Assembly: GCA_012523535.1 (NCBI GenBank)
Contig: JAAYII010000370.1
Coordinates: 1-10,113, forward strand
Direction: 5' to 3'
From: Peptococcaceae bacterium
Lineage (GTDB): Bacteria; Bacillota; Desulfitobacteriia; Desulfitobacteriales; Syntrophobotulaceae
DNA length: 10,113 nucleotides
In this document: one piece after another, positions 1 to 7,135 of the stretch
How positions within the stretch are numbered: position 1 is the first letter of the stretch
Layout of the letters: each line of letters begins with the position of its first letter
Program-made: the position numbers and the translations under genes
The notes under the pieces: model-generated
Databases searched by the model: none
Told to the model about the DNA's origin: nothing
The model's input: only the letters and a program-made list of their open reading frames with translations

Positions 1-13
1 CAATCAGAAATAT

Positions 14-22
14 TGGTATAAT
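14..22 (+). promoter_or_regulatory. Extended -10 promoter element upstream of rarA
   Basis: TGGTATAAT is a perfect -10 hexamer (17-22) preceded by TGn, the extended -10 arrangement used by sigma-A. The -35 region would fall outside the window. Predicted transcription would start near position 29, leaving a leader of about 55 nt before rarA. Inferred from the motif only. Confidence 0.5.
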
Positions 23-84
23 ATATAAATAATGCTGTAAAAATTTGGACGAGATAAAATCTTGATTAGAAAGGATTATTCAAC

Positions 85-1389
85 ATGGACTTGTTTTCCG
101 CTTCCTTTGATTCCAAAAGAGTTGCACCGCTGGCAGATAGAATGCGGCCTCGCACCTTGGATGAATTTATCGGACAAAAAGATATACTTGGACCGGGTAA
201 GATATTACGGCGAGCAATAGAAGCAGACAAAATTACTTCTCTCATTCTCTACGGGCCGCCCGGTACGGGCAAAACGTCTCTGGCCCAGATAATCGCCAAT
301 AAAACTTCCTCCCATTTTATAAAAATCAATGCTGTTTTCTCCGGTGTAAAAGAAATCAGAGAAATCTTGGAAAAAGCTCAGGAAAGGCTACACTATTACG
401 ATCAAAAAACACTGGTCTTTTGTGATGAAGTCCACCGGTTTAATAAAGGCCAGCAGGATGTATTACTGCCGGCTGTGGAACAGGGTATTATCGTTTTTAT
501 TGGAGCCACCACTGAAAATCCTTATTTTGAAATTAATTCCGCACTACTAAGCCGCTCCACAATTTTTCGTTTTAATCCGTTAACTGATGAGGAGATTCGA
601 GAGGGATTAAATAGAGCCTTGGCCGACCAAGAACGCGGTCTGGGGACCTATAAAATTCAAATTTCTCCAGAAGCCATTACTCATTGGATTGACCATGCCG
701 CAGGTGACATGCGCAGAGCTTTGAACGCCCTGGAACTGGCGGTTCTCACAACTCCACCGAATAATAACGGTGTTAGGGTAATCGATTTGTCCATAGCCAA
801 GGAATCCATACAAGAACGGCATTTCCGATTTGATAAAAAAGGAGATAATCATTATGATATTATCTCCGCTCTAATTAAAAGTATGAGAGGCTCCGACCCG
901 GATGCCGCTCTTTATTGGCTGGCGGTTTTACTGGAATCGGGCGAAGATCCACGCTTTATAATGCGCAGAATTATAGTTCATGCCTCAGAAGATGTGGGGT
1001 TGGCAGATCCTATGGCCATGCTTCAAGCCCATGCCGCGGCCAATGCCTTGGAATGGGTGGGAATGCCGGAAGCCAGAATTCCAATGGCCCAAGCCGTTTT
1101 GGCCATTGCCACGGCACCTAAAAGCAATTCCGTTGTCACAGCCATCGATAAAGCTATGGAATACATTCGAACCCATCAAGCGGGCCCAGTTCCCCTTCAC
1201 TTGCGAGATGCTCATTACCCCGGAGCAAAAACCTTCGGCCATGGCGAAGGCTACCTTTATCCTCACTCTTATCCCGGCAACTGGGTACAACAAGAATACC
1301 TACCGCCTGATGCTAAGAATGCAAAATTTTATTTTCCAACCAATAAAGGTCTTGACAAAAACAGGGGCAAACCGGATCTCCAAGAATAG
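85..1389 (+). CDS. rarA: Replication-associated recombination protein A (RarA/MgsA, AAA+ ATPase)
   Basis: A 434-residue AAA+ ATPase of the RarA/MgsA/WRNIP1 family, which acts in the cytoplasm at stalled or gapped replication forks. Visible motifs are Walker A GPPGTGKT (residues 57-64), Walker B LVFCDEVHRF (about 110-119, with D114 and E115), the sensor-1 segment ATTENP (141-146) and the LLSRS segment with the likely arginine finger (154-158). The C-terminal half carries the family's helical tetramerisation region (about 250-400, including SGEDPRFIMRR). Length is close to E. coli RarA (447 aa), so it looks complete. The ATG has an AGAAAGGA ribosome site nine bases upstream. It converges on the DUF2103-like gene with only 33 bp between stops. 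Related clamp-loader or RuvB proteins are unlikely, because the whole length matches RarA. Confidence 0.97.
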   Translation: MDLFSASFDSKRVAPLADRMRPRTLDEFIGQKDILGPGKILRRAIEADKITSLILYGPPGTGKTSLAQIIANKTSSHFIKINAVFSGVKEIREILEKAQERLHYYDQKTLVFCDEVHRFNKGQQDVLLPAVEQGIIVFIGATTENPYFEINSALLSRSTIFRFNPLTDEEIREGLNRALADQERGLGTYKIQISPEAITHWIDHAAGDMRRALNALELAVLTTPPNNNGVRVIDLSIAKESIQERHFRFDKKGDNHYDIISALIKSMRGSDPDAALYWLAVLLESGEDPRFIMRRIIVHASEDVGLADPMAMLQAHAAANALEWVGMPEARIPMAQAVLAIATAPKSNSVVTAIDKAMEYIRTHQAGPVPLHLRDAHYPGAKTFGHGEGYLYPHSYPGNWVQQEYLPPDAKNAKFYFPTNKGLDKNRGKPDLQE

Positions 1390-1422
1390 ATCGAGATTTA
1401 CTTCAAAAAAAAACAAAAGCCT

Positions 1423-2061
1423 TTACTTGACCTCTTTCTTTTCTACAGACTTTTTATATTTCTTCAACGCCTCCAGGGTGGTTCTGTCTAAAATATCTTC
1501 CAACTTCGGTTTATCCAAGTCGGCCATGGTGGCCAAACTGTCTACAAACGAATCCCTTAAAGCTTTATTTATTTCTACCAATTGGTAATCTTCTCGTACA
1601 CCCACCGGCAACAAACCACGGAAAGCTTTCTCTTCAAACTGTGCGCTATTGCAATCTTTCCGTTGGTTGAGTGCCGGTTTTTTGGGTTTTGCCTTACTTA
1701 ATTCGGGCTTACCGGTTTTTGAGGGTTCGGCATCATCTTTTTCCACCGGTTGTTGTTTGTCTAAGGTTGATTGTATTAAATCCAATTCCTCTCTTATTTT
1801 AGCCGCCCATTCCCGTACGGTTTGCGGTTTAGATGTGACAACAAACACCTCTTGAATTGAACCCCCGTTTTTAACCAGCAACTTGCAGCCGGAAGAAGTT
1901 TCGTATTGGAAAAACACTCCTTTTTCCTTGGAATGGGTAACATCAATTACACCGGGAATTATATCGGTCACATCCCGGTTGCGGCTAAGATCTTCCAACC
2001 AATCCAAAGCGCCTTTAATAATGCTGTGTTCTCGTTTTATTTTTTTATGCCGGTATTTCAT
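1423..2061 (-). CDS. DUF2103-like protein with a charged linker and helical tail
   Basis: Predicted soluble protein of 212 residues. The first ~85 residues contain a pattern I associate with DUF2103 (a small uncharacterised, putatively metal-binding family): a REHSIIKG segment near residue 10, then DIIPGVI (33-39), SGCKLLVK (57-64) and SIQEVFVVTS (68-77). A Lys/Pro-rich, probably disordered linker follows (about 103-135), then a helical, charged tail (about 143-205) that I do not recognise. I chose the ATG at 2061 because GAGGAA lies eight bases upstream. A TTG six codons earlier (2079) is also open, but the ribosome site would then lie inside the gene. It starts 22 bp after the metallophosphoesterase stop on the same strand, so the two are probably co-transcribed. 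The family name is from memory of the motif pattern, and the function is unknown. Confidence 0.82.
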   Translation of the reverse strand: MKYRHKKIKREHSIIKGALDWLEDLSRNRDVTDIIPGVIDVTHSKEKGVFFQYETSSGCKLLVKNGGSIQEVFVVTSKPQTVREWAAKIREELDLIQSTLDKQQPVEKDDAEPSKTGKPELSKAKPKKPALNQRKDCNSAQFEEKAFRGLLPVGVREDYQLVEINKALRDSFVDSLATMADLDKPKLEDILDRTTLEALKKYKKSVEKKEVK

Positions 2062-2083
2062 AGATTTTTCCTCATACAATTAT

Positions 2084-2566
2084 CTAGAAAAAAATGTGTT
2101 GGATGTCAAAATCGCTGTCGTTTATATTCATTAAACCCATGGAGTGAAACTCAGAACCTCTTTTCTCGGTGGGTGAACCGGGATTAAACAGCAATATACC
2201 GCTGGTATATGTTTTATAGGGTATATGGCTATGTCCAAAAACAATAACGTCTACCCTGTCTTGAGCAAAAGTATTTAACGCCCTTTGAGGAGTATTTTGT
2301 CCGGGACCTTGATGACCATGAATCATGCCTACTTTTACATGGGCCAAATTAAAAATTGCTTTCTCCGGAAGACCTTCCATCATCCAATCGCCATTACCTT
2401 TAACTGCGATTACCGGAGCTATTGATTCCAAATCTTTCAAAAAGCTGGAGCTGCCAATATCTCCGGCATGTAAAATCATATCCACTTCAGCCAAAGTTTC
2501 CCAAACTACTGGCGGAAGATTGCGGCCTTTTCGAATATGAGTATCGGCCAAAATTCCAATTTTCAT
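2084..2566 (-). CDS. YfcE/MJ0936-type metallophosphoesterase
   Basis: Small 160-residue calcineurin-like phosphoesterase of the YfcE/MJ0936/YsnB group, cytoplasmic phosphodiesterases using two metal ions (usually Mn) with unclear natural substrates. All metal-site motifs are present in order: DTH (D8, H10), HAGDI (D36), GNGD (N58, D60), HGH (H83, H85) and GHSH (H112, H114), then NPGS (128-131). Length and motif spacing are normal for the family, so it is probably active. The ATG has AGGGTGA just upstream. It is the first gene of a likely two-gene unit with the DUF2103-like gene. A terminator ending the gene upstream (2691-2720) isolates this unit, so its promoter should lie in the AT-rich stretch 2567-2690, where I see no convincing -35/-10 pair. 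Confidence 0.93.
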   Translation of the reverse strand: MKIGILADTHIRKGRNLPPVVWETLAEVDMILHAGDIGSSSFLKDLESIAPVIAVKGNGDWMMEGLPEKAIFNLAHVKVGMIHGHQGPGQNTPQRALNTFAQDRVDVIVFGHSHIPYKTYTSGILLFNPGSPTEKRGSEFHSMGLMNINDSDFDIQHIFF

Positions 2567-2690
2567 AATTTCACCCTATACATTTATTTATGAAATCTAT
2601 CATATAACATTCTACAATATTTTACCAGAATCTATTCTTCTAAACTTTTCTACATAAATATTAGCATTTACGTTTATAATTCTTAATAGC

Positions 2691-2720
2691 AAAAAACAGG
2701 GATTATAAAACCCCTGTTTC
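2691..2720 (-). terminator. Intrinsic terminator overlapping the stop codon of the 120-aa gene
   Basis: AAACAGGG (2694-2701) and CCCTGTTT (2712-2719) form an 8-bp stem with a 10-nt loop. Read on the minus strand, the stem is followed by a run of six T. The first arm begins inside the TGA stop of the gene ending at 2719, so transcription ends almost at the coding end. This separates that gene from the metallophosphoesterase gene downstream. Confidence 0.85.
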
Positions 2721-3081
2721 AATAATAGCGAAATTGATGTTGACATTTAATGGTTTTTCTTATTTCATTAGCCACTCTCCAGGTTTCTTGAAGTTGGGGA
2801 GTGAGAAGCTTTACTTTTCCGCTTATCCTATCAACCAGGATATCCGGAGATGTATCTAAATTGGGATCTTTATTAGCATGACGGATATCTATAGCAATTT
2901 TATTGTCGTCATATGCCGGAGGAGCAAAATAATTCAATACTTCTTCAGTAGCATTTATCAACTCTTGAACCTGTTTATCAGGATAACCTTCTCGTAAAAG
3001 TATTTCTTTAACCTGGCCTAATGAATGGTCGAGAGTGAGAAGCATCTGGGCTCTGCGCACCAATTCCGAATCAAAATCCAT
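2719..3081 (-). CDS. Hypothetical 120-aa protein
   Basis: I do not recognise this family. The predicted product is soluble, with no signal peptide or membrane segment. Residues 1-50 look helical and include a VKEILLREGYPDKQVQELI stretch, the size of a small UBA-like or swivel helical motif. The second half (about 58-120) is mixed, with an Asp/Lys-rich middle and a basic, aromatic C-terminal end (KCQHQFRYY). The support for a real gene is the AGAGGTGG ribosome site just upstream of the ATG and a clean intrinsic terminator overlapping the stop codon. It is probably monocistronic and is divergent from the YdcZ-type gene across 142 bp. Confidence 0.75.
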   Translation of the reverse strand: MDFDSELVRRAQMLLTLDHSLGQVKEILLREGYPDKQVQELINATEEVLNYFAPPAYDDNKIAIDIRHANKDPNLDTSPDILVDRISGKVKLLTPQLQETWRVANEIRKTIKCQHQFRYY

Positions 3082-3209
3082 TCTTCCACCTCTTCTCTTT
3101 ATATATTCTTTGTATTTTCTATTACATTTTCTCCTTTACAAAATGAACAAATACTATAATATTTTTAACTTACTTGGTGTTCTTGACCATAATATATTCA
3201 AAAAATTTT

Positions 3210-3216
3210 AGGAGGT
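3210..3216 (+). promoter_or_regulatory. Ribosome binding site fixing the TTG start of the YdcZ-type gene
   Basis: AGGAGGT lies seven bases before TTG at 3224 and is a full anti-Shine-Dalgarno match. It supports TTG, because no ATG lies in frame nearby. Confidence 0.8.
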
Positions 3217-3223
3217 TAGAATT

Positions 3224-3667
3224 TTGCTTAAGCTTTTATCCGTCCCGGCCATCATTGCCGCCATATCGGGAATTGCTATGGCCATACAAGGAACACTCAA
3301 TTCCCAATTAACACAAAAAACCTCATTGCTCACTTCAACCTTCGTCGTCCATTTCATGGGTGCGGTTATTGCCCTACTGGCCTTATTATTGTGGCGAGTT
3401 CCCTTTTTGGAGCATAAATGGTTACAAATACCATGGTATTTGTATTTGGGTGGCGTGCTAAGTGTGCTGATCGTAGCTTTGGTTGCCCTTTCCATTTCAA
3501 AGATCGGAGTTTGCAACGCAACAACTTGCATAATTGTGGGACAAGTCGGGGCTGCTGTGCTTATTGACCACTTTGGCCTGTTCGGTGTCCAAAAGATTCC
3601 CTGGAATCCCTGGCAGCTATTGGGACTGGTATTGTTTGCCACCGGAGCGAAACTGCTTTTTCGCTAA
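3224..3667 (+). CDS. YdcZ-family (DUF606) DMT-type membrane protein
   Basis: Integral membrane protein of 147 residues, the usual size of the YdcZ/DUF606 branch of the drug/metabolite transporter superfamily (small half-size proteins, substrates mostly unknown). Five hydrophobic helices are visible: about 6-24, 36-57, 71-93, 98-117 and 127-146. Family-like features are the AIQGTLNSQL segment in the first helix region and IIVGQVGAAVLIDHFGLFG (103-121), both typical of YdcZ proteins. Such proteins probably work as homo- or heterodimers, and no partner gene is adjacent. The start is TTG, supported by AGGAGGT upstream. The gene converges on the next one with only six bases between stop codons and no obvious bidirectional terminator. 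Confidence 0.9.
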   Translation: MLKLLSVPAIIAAISGIAMAIQGTLNSQLTQKTSLLTSTFVVHFMGAVIALLALLLWRVPFLEHKWLQIPWYLYLGGVLSVLIVALVALSISKIGVCNATTCIIVGQVGAAVLIDHFGLFGVQKIPWNPWQLLGLVLFATGAKLLFR

Positions 3668-3673
3668 GTAGTA

Positions 3674-4171
3674 TTAAATTGTACCCGATCTAAATTTAAT
3701 TTTATATAAGTTGGAGATAATATCATAAATCTCATCACTTACCGTATACTTTCTTATCGAGCCGTTAGCGGCCAGAAGCAATGTATTTTTTATCTGGGCA
3801 TTGGTATCGGCATCAATGACGGTCAAAATAAAGGTATAACTATCCGGTGATAAGGGCATTTGTTTTAGTTCATTATCCACAACAAACAAGGCCCAATAAC
3901 CGTCAGAAATTTCACTATCCCCGCTATAAATGGCCTTATATGTACTGGGTAATTGGTAATAATAATCATCTATATCATTTTCGGGCAGAGTTATCTCTCC
4001 TAGGCTTTCATTTTCAGTCGTTGCCGGCATGGTTAAATGCTCATAGACATTGTGAAAAAAATCAGGAAATAACAAATACCCAACAATACCAACAATAAAG
4101 ACCCATAAAGCCAGGGCTCTAAGATCGTTCCAAATATCGTTTTTCGGAGGCCTTCCCCAGGTATTAGCCAT
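3674..4171 (-). CDS. Hypothetical membrane-anchored protein
   Basis: I do not recognise this family. The product has a short cytoplasmic N-terminus, one transmembrane helix (about 18-36) and a ~125-residue soluble domain, probably extracytoplasmic because positive charges precede the helix. The soluble part is acidic at first (about 52-70, with DIDDYYYQLP) and then rich in predicted beta strands. I chose ATG at 4171 (165 aa), since GGTGAT lies just upstream. A start 19 codons earlier (4228) is open, but it would add an unrelated hydrophobic stretch and lacks a ribosome site. It is divergent from uvrC and tightly convergent with the YdcZ-type gene, so it is probably monocistronic. Confidence 0.78.
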   Translation of the reverse strand: MANTWGRPPKNDIWNDLRALALWVFIVGIVGYLLFPDFFHNVYEHLTMPATTENESLGEITLPENDIDDYYYQLPSTYKAIYSGDSEISDGYWALFVVDNELKQMPLSPDSYTFILTVIDADTNAQIKNTLLLAANGSIRKYTVSDEIYDIISNLYKIKFRSGTI

Positions 4172-4204
4172 AATATCACCCAATGAAATATACGTAAAAA
4201 TCGA

Positions 4205-4233
4205 TTGGAATATGATGTCCGATTGCATATTAA
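4205..4233 (+). promoter_or_regulatory. Possible sigma-A promoter for uvrC
   Basis: TTGGAA (4205-4210) and TATTAA (4228-4233) are separated by 17 bases, each matching four of six consensus positions. Located about 45 bp before the uvrC start in the divergent intergenic region. Weak motif evidence only. Confidence 0.3.
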
Positions 4234-4276
4234 GGATATTCCCTCTAAAATATATGCCAATAGAGGTGATAATTCT

Positions 4277-6031
4277 TTGGAAACGATCAGAAAGAAGCTT
4301 AATTTACTGCCTGAGCGTCCCGGCGTTTATCTGATGAAAAATGCCGCTGGCAAAATTATTTATGTTGGCAAAGCTAAAATATTGAAAAACAGAGTCCGTT
4401 CCTATTTTACCGGCTCCCACGATCAAAAAACGCAAAAACTGATTAGTGAAATAGCGGATTTTGAATACATCCTAACTTCTTCAGAAGTTGAAGCTCTTTT
4501 ATTGGAGTGTAATCTAATAAAAAAGTACCGTCCACAATACAATATTATGCTCAGGGATGATAAAACTTACCCTTACATTTTAATTACCGCTGAAGAACAT
4601 CCTCGAATTATAGTGACGCGCCAGGTAAATAAAAAGAAAGGAAAATATTTCGGTCCCTATCCCAATGCCACAGCCGCAAGGGAAACCGCCCGCCTGCTCA
4701 ACCGTTTTCTTCCTTTTCGCAAATGCAGGCAAATTCCCCAAAAGCAATGTTTGTATTACCATATCGGGCAATGCCTGGCACCTTGTACTCAGGAAATTAA
4801 ACCGGAGCAATATGAAGATCTGGTGGAAAAAGCAAACCAGTTCTTGCGCGGCAACCAAAAGATTATAATCAGCTGGTTGGAGCAAAAAATGAAAGAAGCT
4901 TCCGAGTCGCTGCAATTTGAAGCTGCTTCGGAATACCGTGATTTAATTGAAGATTTAAAAAAGATTAAAGAGAAGCAGAACATAACGCTTAATGATTACC
5001 GCAACAGAGATATCGTTGCCTATGCCGCCAACGAAGAACTGATCAGTATACAGATCTTTTGCTTCCGTCAAGGCAAGCTTGTCACCAGGGACAGCTTTAT
5101 ATTCCCCTATTTTTTTGACCCTGAGGAATCATTTATCTCTTTTCTGGTCCAGTATTATTCTAACAACGCCGTTGTCCCGGATGAAATCTGCATCCCGGAA
5201 CTGACTTCCACTTCAGTACTCGATTTGCTTCCTGTGACCGTCCCTAAAAGGGGCAAAATCCGAGAAATAATTGACTTGGCCCTTACCAATGCTCAGACCG
5301 CACTGGAGGAAAAAGTAAAATTGGAAACCGATAAAAATGAAGAAATAACAAAAGCTTTATCAGAATTGGCCCAAATGCTTAATATTCCCCAGGTGCAGGT
5401 CATTGAAGCTTTTGACATTTCCCAGCTGGGTGGAACAAATGTGGTTGGCGGTATGATTCAATTTCAGGACGGCAAGCCCTGCCGGTCCAACTACCGAAAG
5501 TTTAATATATCACCTGAAGAACAAATAAATGACGACACGGCTTATCTTAAACATGTTGTCTTTCGCCGCTACAGGCGTTTGCTGGATGAGGCTACTCCTC
5601 TCCCGGACCTGATTTTGGTAGACGGAGGCAAAGGTCAAGTTAACGCCGCCTTGGCCGCTTTAAAAGAGTTGGACTTAACAATCCCGGTAGCCGGCATGGT
5701 TAAAAATGAACGGCATGAAACGCGCAGCCTTATAAGCAGTGCCGGCCTGGAACTACATTTGAAAGGCAAGCCCCAAGTCTTTCATTTGATTCAGCGTATC
5801 CAGGAAGAAGTACACCGTTTTGCCATTACTTTCCATAGGCAACAAAGAATAAGAAGCATGATATCGTCTGAGTTGGACGGAATACCCGGGATTGGAGTCA
5901 AACGCAAAAGACTTCTTCTGCAATATTTTAAATCTATGGAAGCCATTAAACAGGCTACCGTAGAAGAATTAAAAAAATCCGGTTTACCGTCCAAAACCGC
6001 CCAAACAGTTTTTGATTACTTCCATCGATAA
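4277..6031 (+). CDS. uvrC: Excinuclease ABC subunit C (UvrC)
   Basis: UvrC makes both the 3' and 5' incisions around DNA lesions bound by UvrA/UvrB in nucleotide excision repair. The 584-residue protein is full length. The N-terminal GIY-YIG nuclease has GVY (16-18), YVG (29-31), R39 and E77. Four cysteines (150, 158, 166, 170) match the cluster known to bind an Fe-S cofactor in UvrC. A UVR helical hairpin for UvrB contact lies at about 198-232. The RNase H-like nuclease has D380 (FDISQLGG), D449 (LVDGGKG) and H513 (EVHRFA). Helix-hairpin-helix motifs (LDGIPGIGVKRK) close the C-terminus. I chose TTG at 4277 because GAGGTGAT lies six bases upstream and the family motif starts there. An upstream TTG at 4205 adds 24 non-conserved residues. 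Neither uvrA nor uvrB is adjacent. Confidence 0.98.
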   Translation: METIRKKLNLLPERPGVYLMKNAAGKIIYVGKAKILKNRVRSYFTGSHDQKTQKLISEIADFEYILTSSEVEALLLECNLIKKYRPQYNIMLRDDKTYPYILITAEEHPRIIVTRQVNKKKGKYFGPYPNATAARETARLLNRFLPFRKCRQIPQKQCLYYHIGQCLAPCTQEIKPEQYEDLVEKANQFLRGNQKIIISWLEQKMKEASESLQFEAASEYRDLIEDLKKIKEKQNITLNDYRNRDIVAYAANEELISIQIFCFRQGKLVTRDSFIFPYFFDPEESFISFLVQYYSNNAVVPDEICIPELTSTSVLDLLPVTVPKRGKIREIIDLALTNAQTALEEKVKLETDKNEEITKALSELAQMLNIPQVQVIEAFDISQLGGTNVVGGMIQFQDGKPCRSNYRKFNISPEEQINDDTAYLKHVVFRRYRRLLDEATPLPDLILVDGGKGQVNAALAALKELDLTIPVAGMVKNERHETRSLISSAGLELHLKGKPQVFHLIQRIQEEVHRFAITFHRQQRIRSMISSELDGIPGIGVKRKRLLLQYFKSMEAIKQATVEELKKSGLPSKTAQTVFDYFHR

Positions 6032-6038
6032 TCAAAGG

Positions 6039-6079
6039 TATTGACAAGCACTTCTTCCACCTTATTGACAAGGGAAGAA
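6039..6079. repeat. Direct and inverted repeats around a promoter
   Basis: The 10-mer TATTGACAAG occurs at 6039-6048 and 6063-6072. The inverted pair TTCTTCC (6052-6058) and GGAAGAA (6073-6079) flanks the second copy, whose TTGACA is the -35 box of the promoter called here. The layout could serve as an operator or a hairpin. There is no U-run, so it is not a standard terminator for uvrC. Confidence 0.45.
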
Positions 6080-6093
6080 AAGGTCATTATGCT
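6065..6093 (+). promoter_or_regulatory. Sigma-A type promoter for the coiled-coil/bactofilin unit
   Basis: A perfect TTGACA (6065-6070) is followed after exactly 17 bases by TATGCT (6088-6093), a four-of-six -10 match. Predicted start is near 6100, giving a ~90-nt leader before the TTG at 6192. Confidence 0.6.
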
Positions 6094-6191
6094 AAAGTTT
6101 AAGATGAAATTCAATACAAAACAAAAATAAAAGCAGAAATAGCAATAAATCCGCTCTATTTTCTATTTCTCGATGTTTCGGGAGTGATAAT

Positions 6192-6566
6192 TTGAAACGC
6201 AAATATTCCATAATCATTATTCCGCCTGAACATAATCAATCTCCCCGTCAATTCAACTTTTCGCCAAAAGCAAAAAGGATTATAATAGCCGTCGCAGGCG
6301 TCCTTCTGGTCTTTTTCGCCAGTCTTTTTATTCATACCAGATATCAAATGCACTATATCAATGAGTATCGTCAAAAAATAGCCTATATGGATAAACTCGA
6401 GGCGGAAATTGAGGCAAATAATCAGGAAATAGACCGTCTTCATGAAAAAACCGAAGAAATAAACAATCATCTTTCAGCAATTGCCGCTTTAGAGAAAAAA
6501 ATAGCCAAAATTTTAAACATACAACCACAAAACAATACTCAGACAAATTCATCTGAAAACCGGTAA
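6192..6566 (+). CDS. Small membrane-anchored coiled-coil protein, resembling the N-terminus of an M23 peptidase
   Basis: A 124-residue protein with a short basic cytoplasmic head, one transmembrane helix (about 28-47), a heptad-like coiled coil (about 55-109, rich in E, K, I and L) and a polar Asn/Gln tail. The head (MKRKYSIIIIPPEH, then RQF near 19-21) and the order head-helix-coil resemble the N-terminal part of Firmicutes M23/LytM cell-wall endopeptidases often encoded beside bactofilins. The peptidase domain with its HxxxD and HxH metal ligands is absent, and the 96 bp after the stop do not contain it. The start is TTG with GGAGTGAT five bases upstream. It may be a truncated peptidase relic, or a working anchor linking the envelope to the bactofilin. 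The M23 link is an inference from pattern and context. Confidence 0.85.
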   Translation: MKRKYSIIIIPPEHNQSPRQFNFSPKAKRIIIAVAGVLLVFFASLFIHTRYQMHYINEYRQKIAYMDKLEAEIEANNQEIDRLHEKTEEINNHLSAIAALEKKIAKILNIQPQNNTQTNSSENR

Positions 6567-6662
6567 GATAAAGCCCAAACTAACCGATAATACTCATCAG
6601 CAATTCTTGAGTCGTAAGATTCGTTAAGTTTTATAACAATAACAGTAAGGAGCATATGAAAA

Positions 6663-7058
6663 ATGTTTGGAAAAAAAGAAAATGAACTTAATCCGGTAAC
6701 TAAAAACCCAGTAACTAAAAACCAGAATAACAACGATCTTTCCTATGTGGCAGAAAGCTGTGAAATAAAGGGGGCTTTTAAAGCCCTTGGCAATGCAAGG
6801 ATTGATGGGAAACTTGAAGGTTCTATCCAGGTTGCGGGTACATTGATCGTGGGGCCTACCGCAGTTCTCAAGGCTGACATTGAGGCCCAAAACGTTAGCA
6901 TCGCAGGTGAAGTTCGAGGGAACGTCAAAGTTGAGGAATTTTTGGAGTTAAGTTCTTCCGCCCGTCTTTATGGCGATATATGTACCAAAGAGCTGAAAAT
7001 CGATCAAGGAGCACGTTTTATTGGCAAAAGCAGCGATCAAAGCGAAAAACAAGAATAA
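6663..7058 (+). CDS. Bactofilin (polymer-forming cytoskeletal protein)
   Basis: Bactofilins self-assemble without nucleotides into beta-helical filaments on the inner face of the membrane and organise cell-wall enzymes, cell shape or division sites. This 131-residue protein has the usual layout: a flexible polar N-terminus (1-27), a central right-handed beta-helix (about 28-122, with repeated short turns such as IDGKLEGSI, VGPTAVLKADIEAQNVSIAG and LYGDICTKELKI) and a short charged tail. The N-terminus holds a tandem repeat NPVTK-NPVTK (10-19). AAGGAG lies ten bases before the ATG. It follows the membrane coiled-coil gene by 96 bp and is closed by a strong terminator, so the two probably form an operon, with the coiled-coil protein as a candidate membrane partner. 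Confidence 0.96.
   Translation: MFGKKENELNPVTKNPVTKNQNNNDLSYVAESCEIKGAFKALGNARIDGKLEGSIQVAGTLIVGPTAVLKADIEAQNVSIAGEVRGNVKVEEFLELSSSARLYGDICTKELKIDQGARFIGKSSDQSEKQE
6690..6719 (+). repeat. 15-bp tandem duplication in the bactofilin gene
   Basis: Two adjacent 15-base units encode NPVTK twice. The units differ at few positions (CCGGTAACTAAA against CCAGTAACTAAA), which suggests a recent slippage duplication in the disordered N-terminus. Confidence 0.75.
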
Positions 7059-7085
7059 AGCGGATTACATACCGTCGAAATATGT

Positions 7086-7119
7086 AAACCTCGATTGTTT
7101 GTCGGGGTTTTCTTTTTTT
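7086..7119 (+). terminator. Intrinsic terminator after the bactofilin gene
   Basis: AAACCTCGA (7086-7094) pairs with TCGGGGTTT (7102-7110) in a 9-bp stem with one G-U pair and a 7-nt loop, followed by TCTTTTTTT. It lies 27 bp after the bactofilin stop and faces the terminator of the minus-strand RNA about 25 bp away. Confidence 0.88.
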
Positions 7120-7135
7120 ATTAAGCTAAAGCAAT

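Noticed and set aside
1390..1422. Terminator in the gap between rarA and the DUF2103-like gene
   Set aside because: There is a run of A residues (minus-strand T-run), but no convincing stem precedes it on the needed strand.
980..1588. 202-codon plus-strand ORF overlapping the end of rarA
   Set aside because: It lies in an alternative frame of rarA and runs antisense into the DUF2103-like gene. Its composition is unlike a real protein.
3121..3200. Promoter for the YdcZ-type gene around TATAAT at 3155-3160 or TTGACC at 3183
   Set aside because: The TATAAT has a -35-like TTTACA only 14 bases upstream, and TTGACC has no -10 at suitable distance. The spacing is wrong.
3208..3642. 144-codon minus-strand ORF opposite the YdcZ-type gene
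   Set aside because: The plus strand encodes a family-typical five-helix protein with a full ribosome site, so the reverse reading is a shadow.
4033..4260. 75-codon minus-strand ORF overlapping the membrane-anchored gene
   Set aside because: It has no ribosome site and covers the start of the better-supported gene. Its hydrophobicity comes from out-of-frame reading of the same helix.
6656..6685. Nine-codon ORF just before and overlapping the bactofilin start
   Set aside because: Its ATG is only three bases from AAGGAG, while the bactofilin ATG is at good spacing. It looks incidental.
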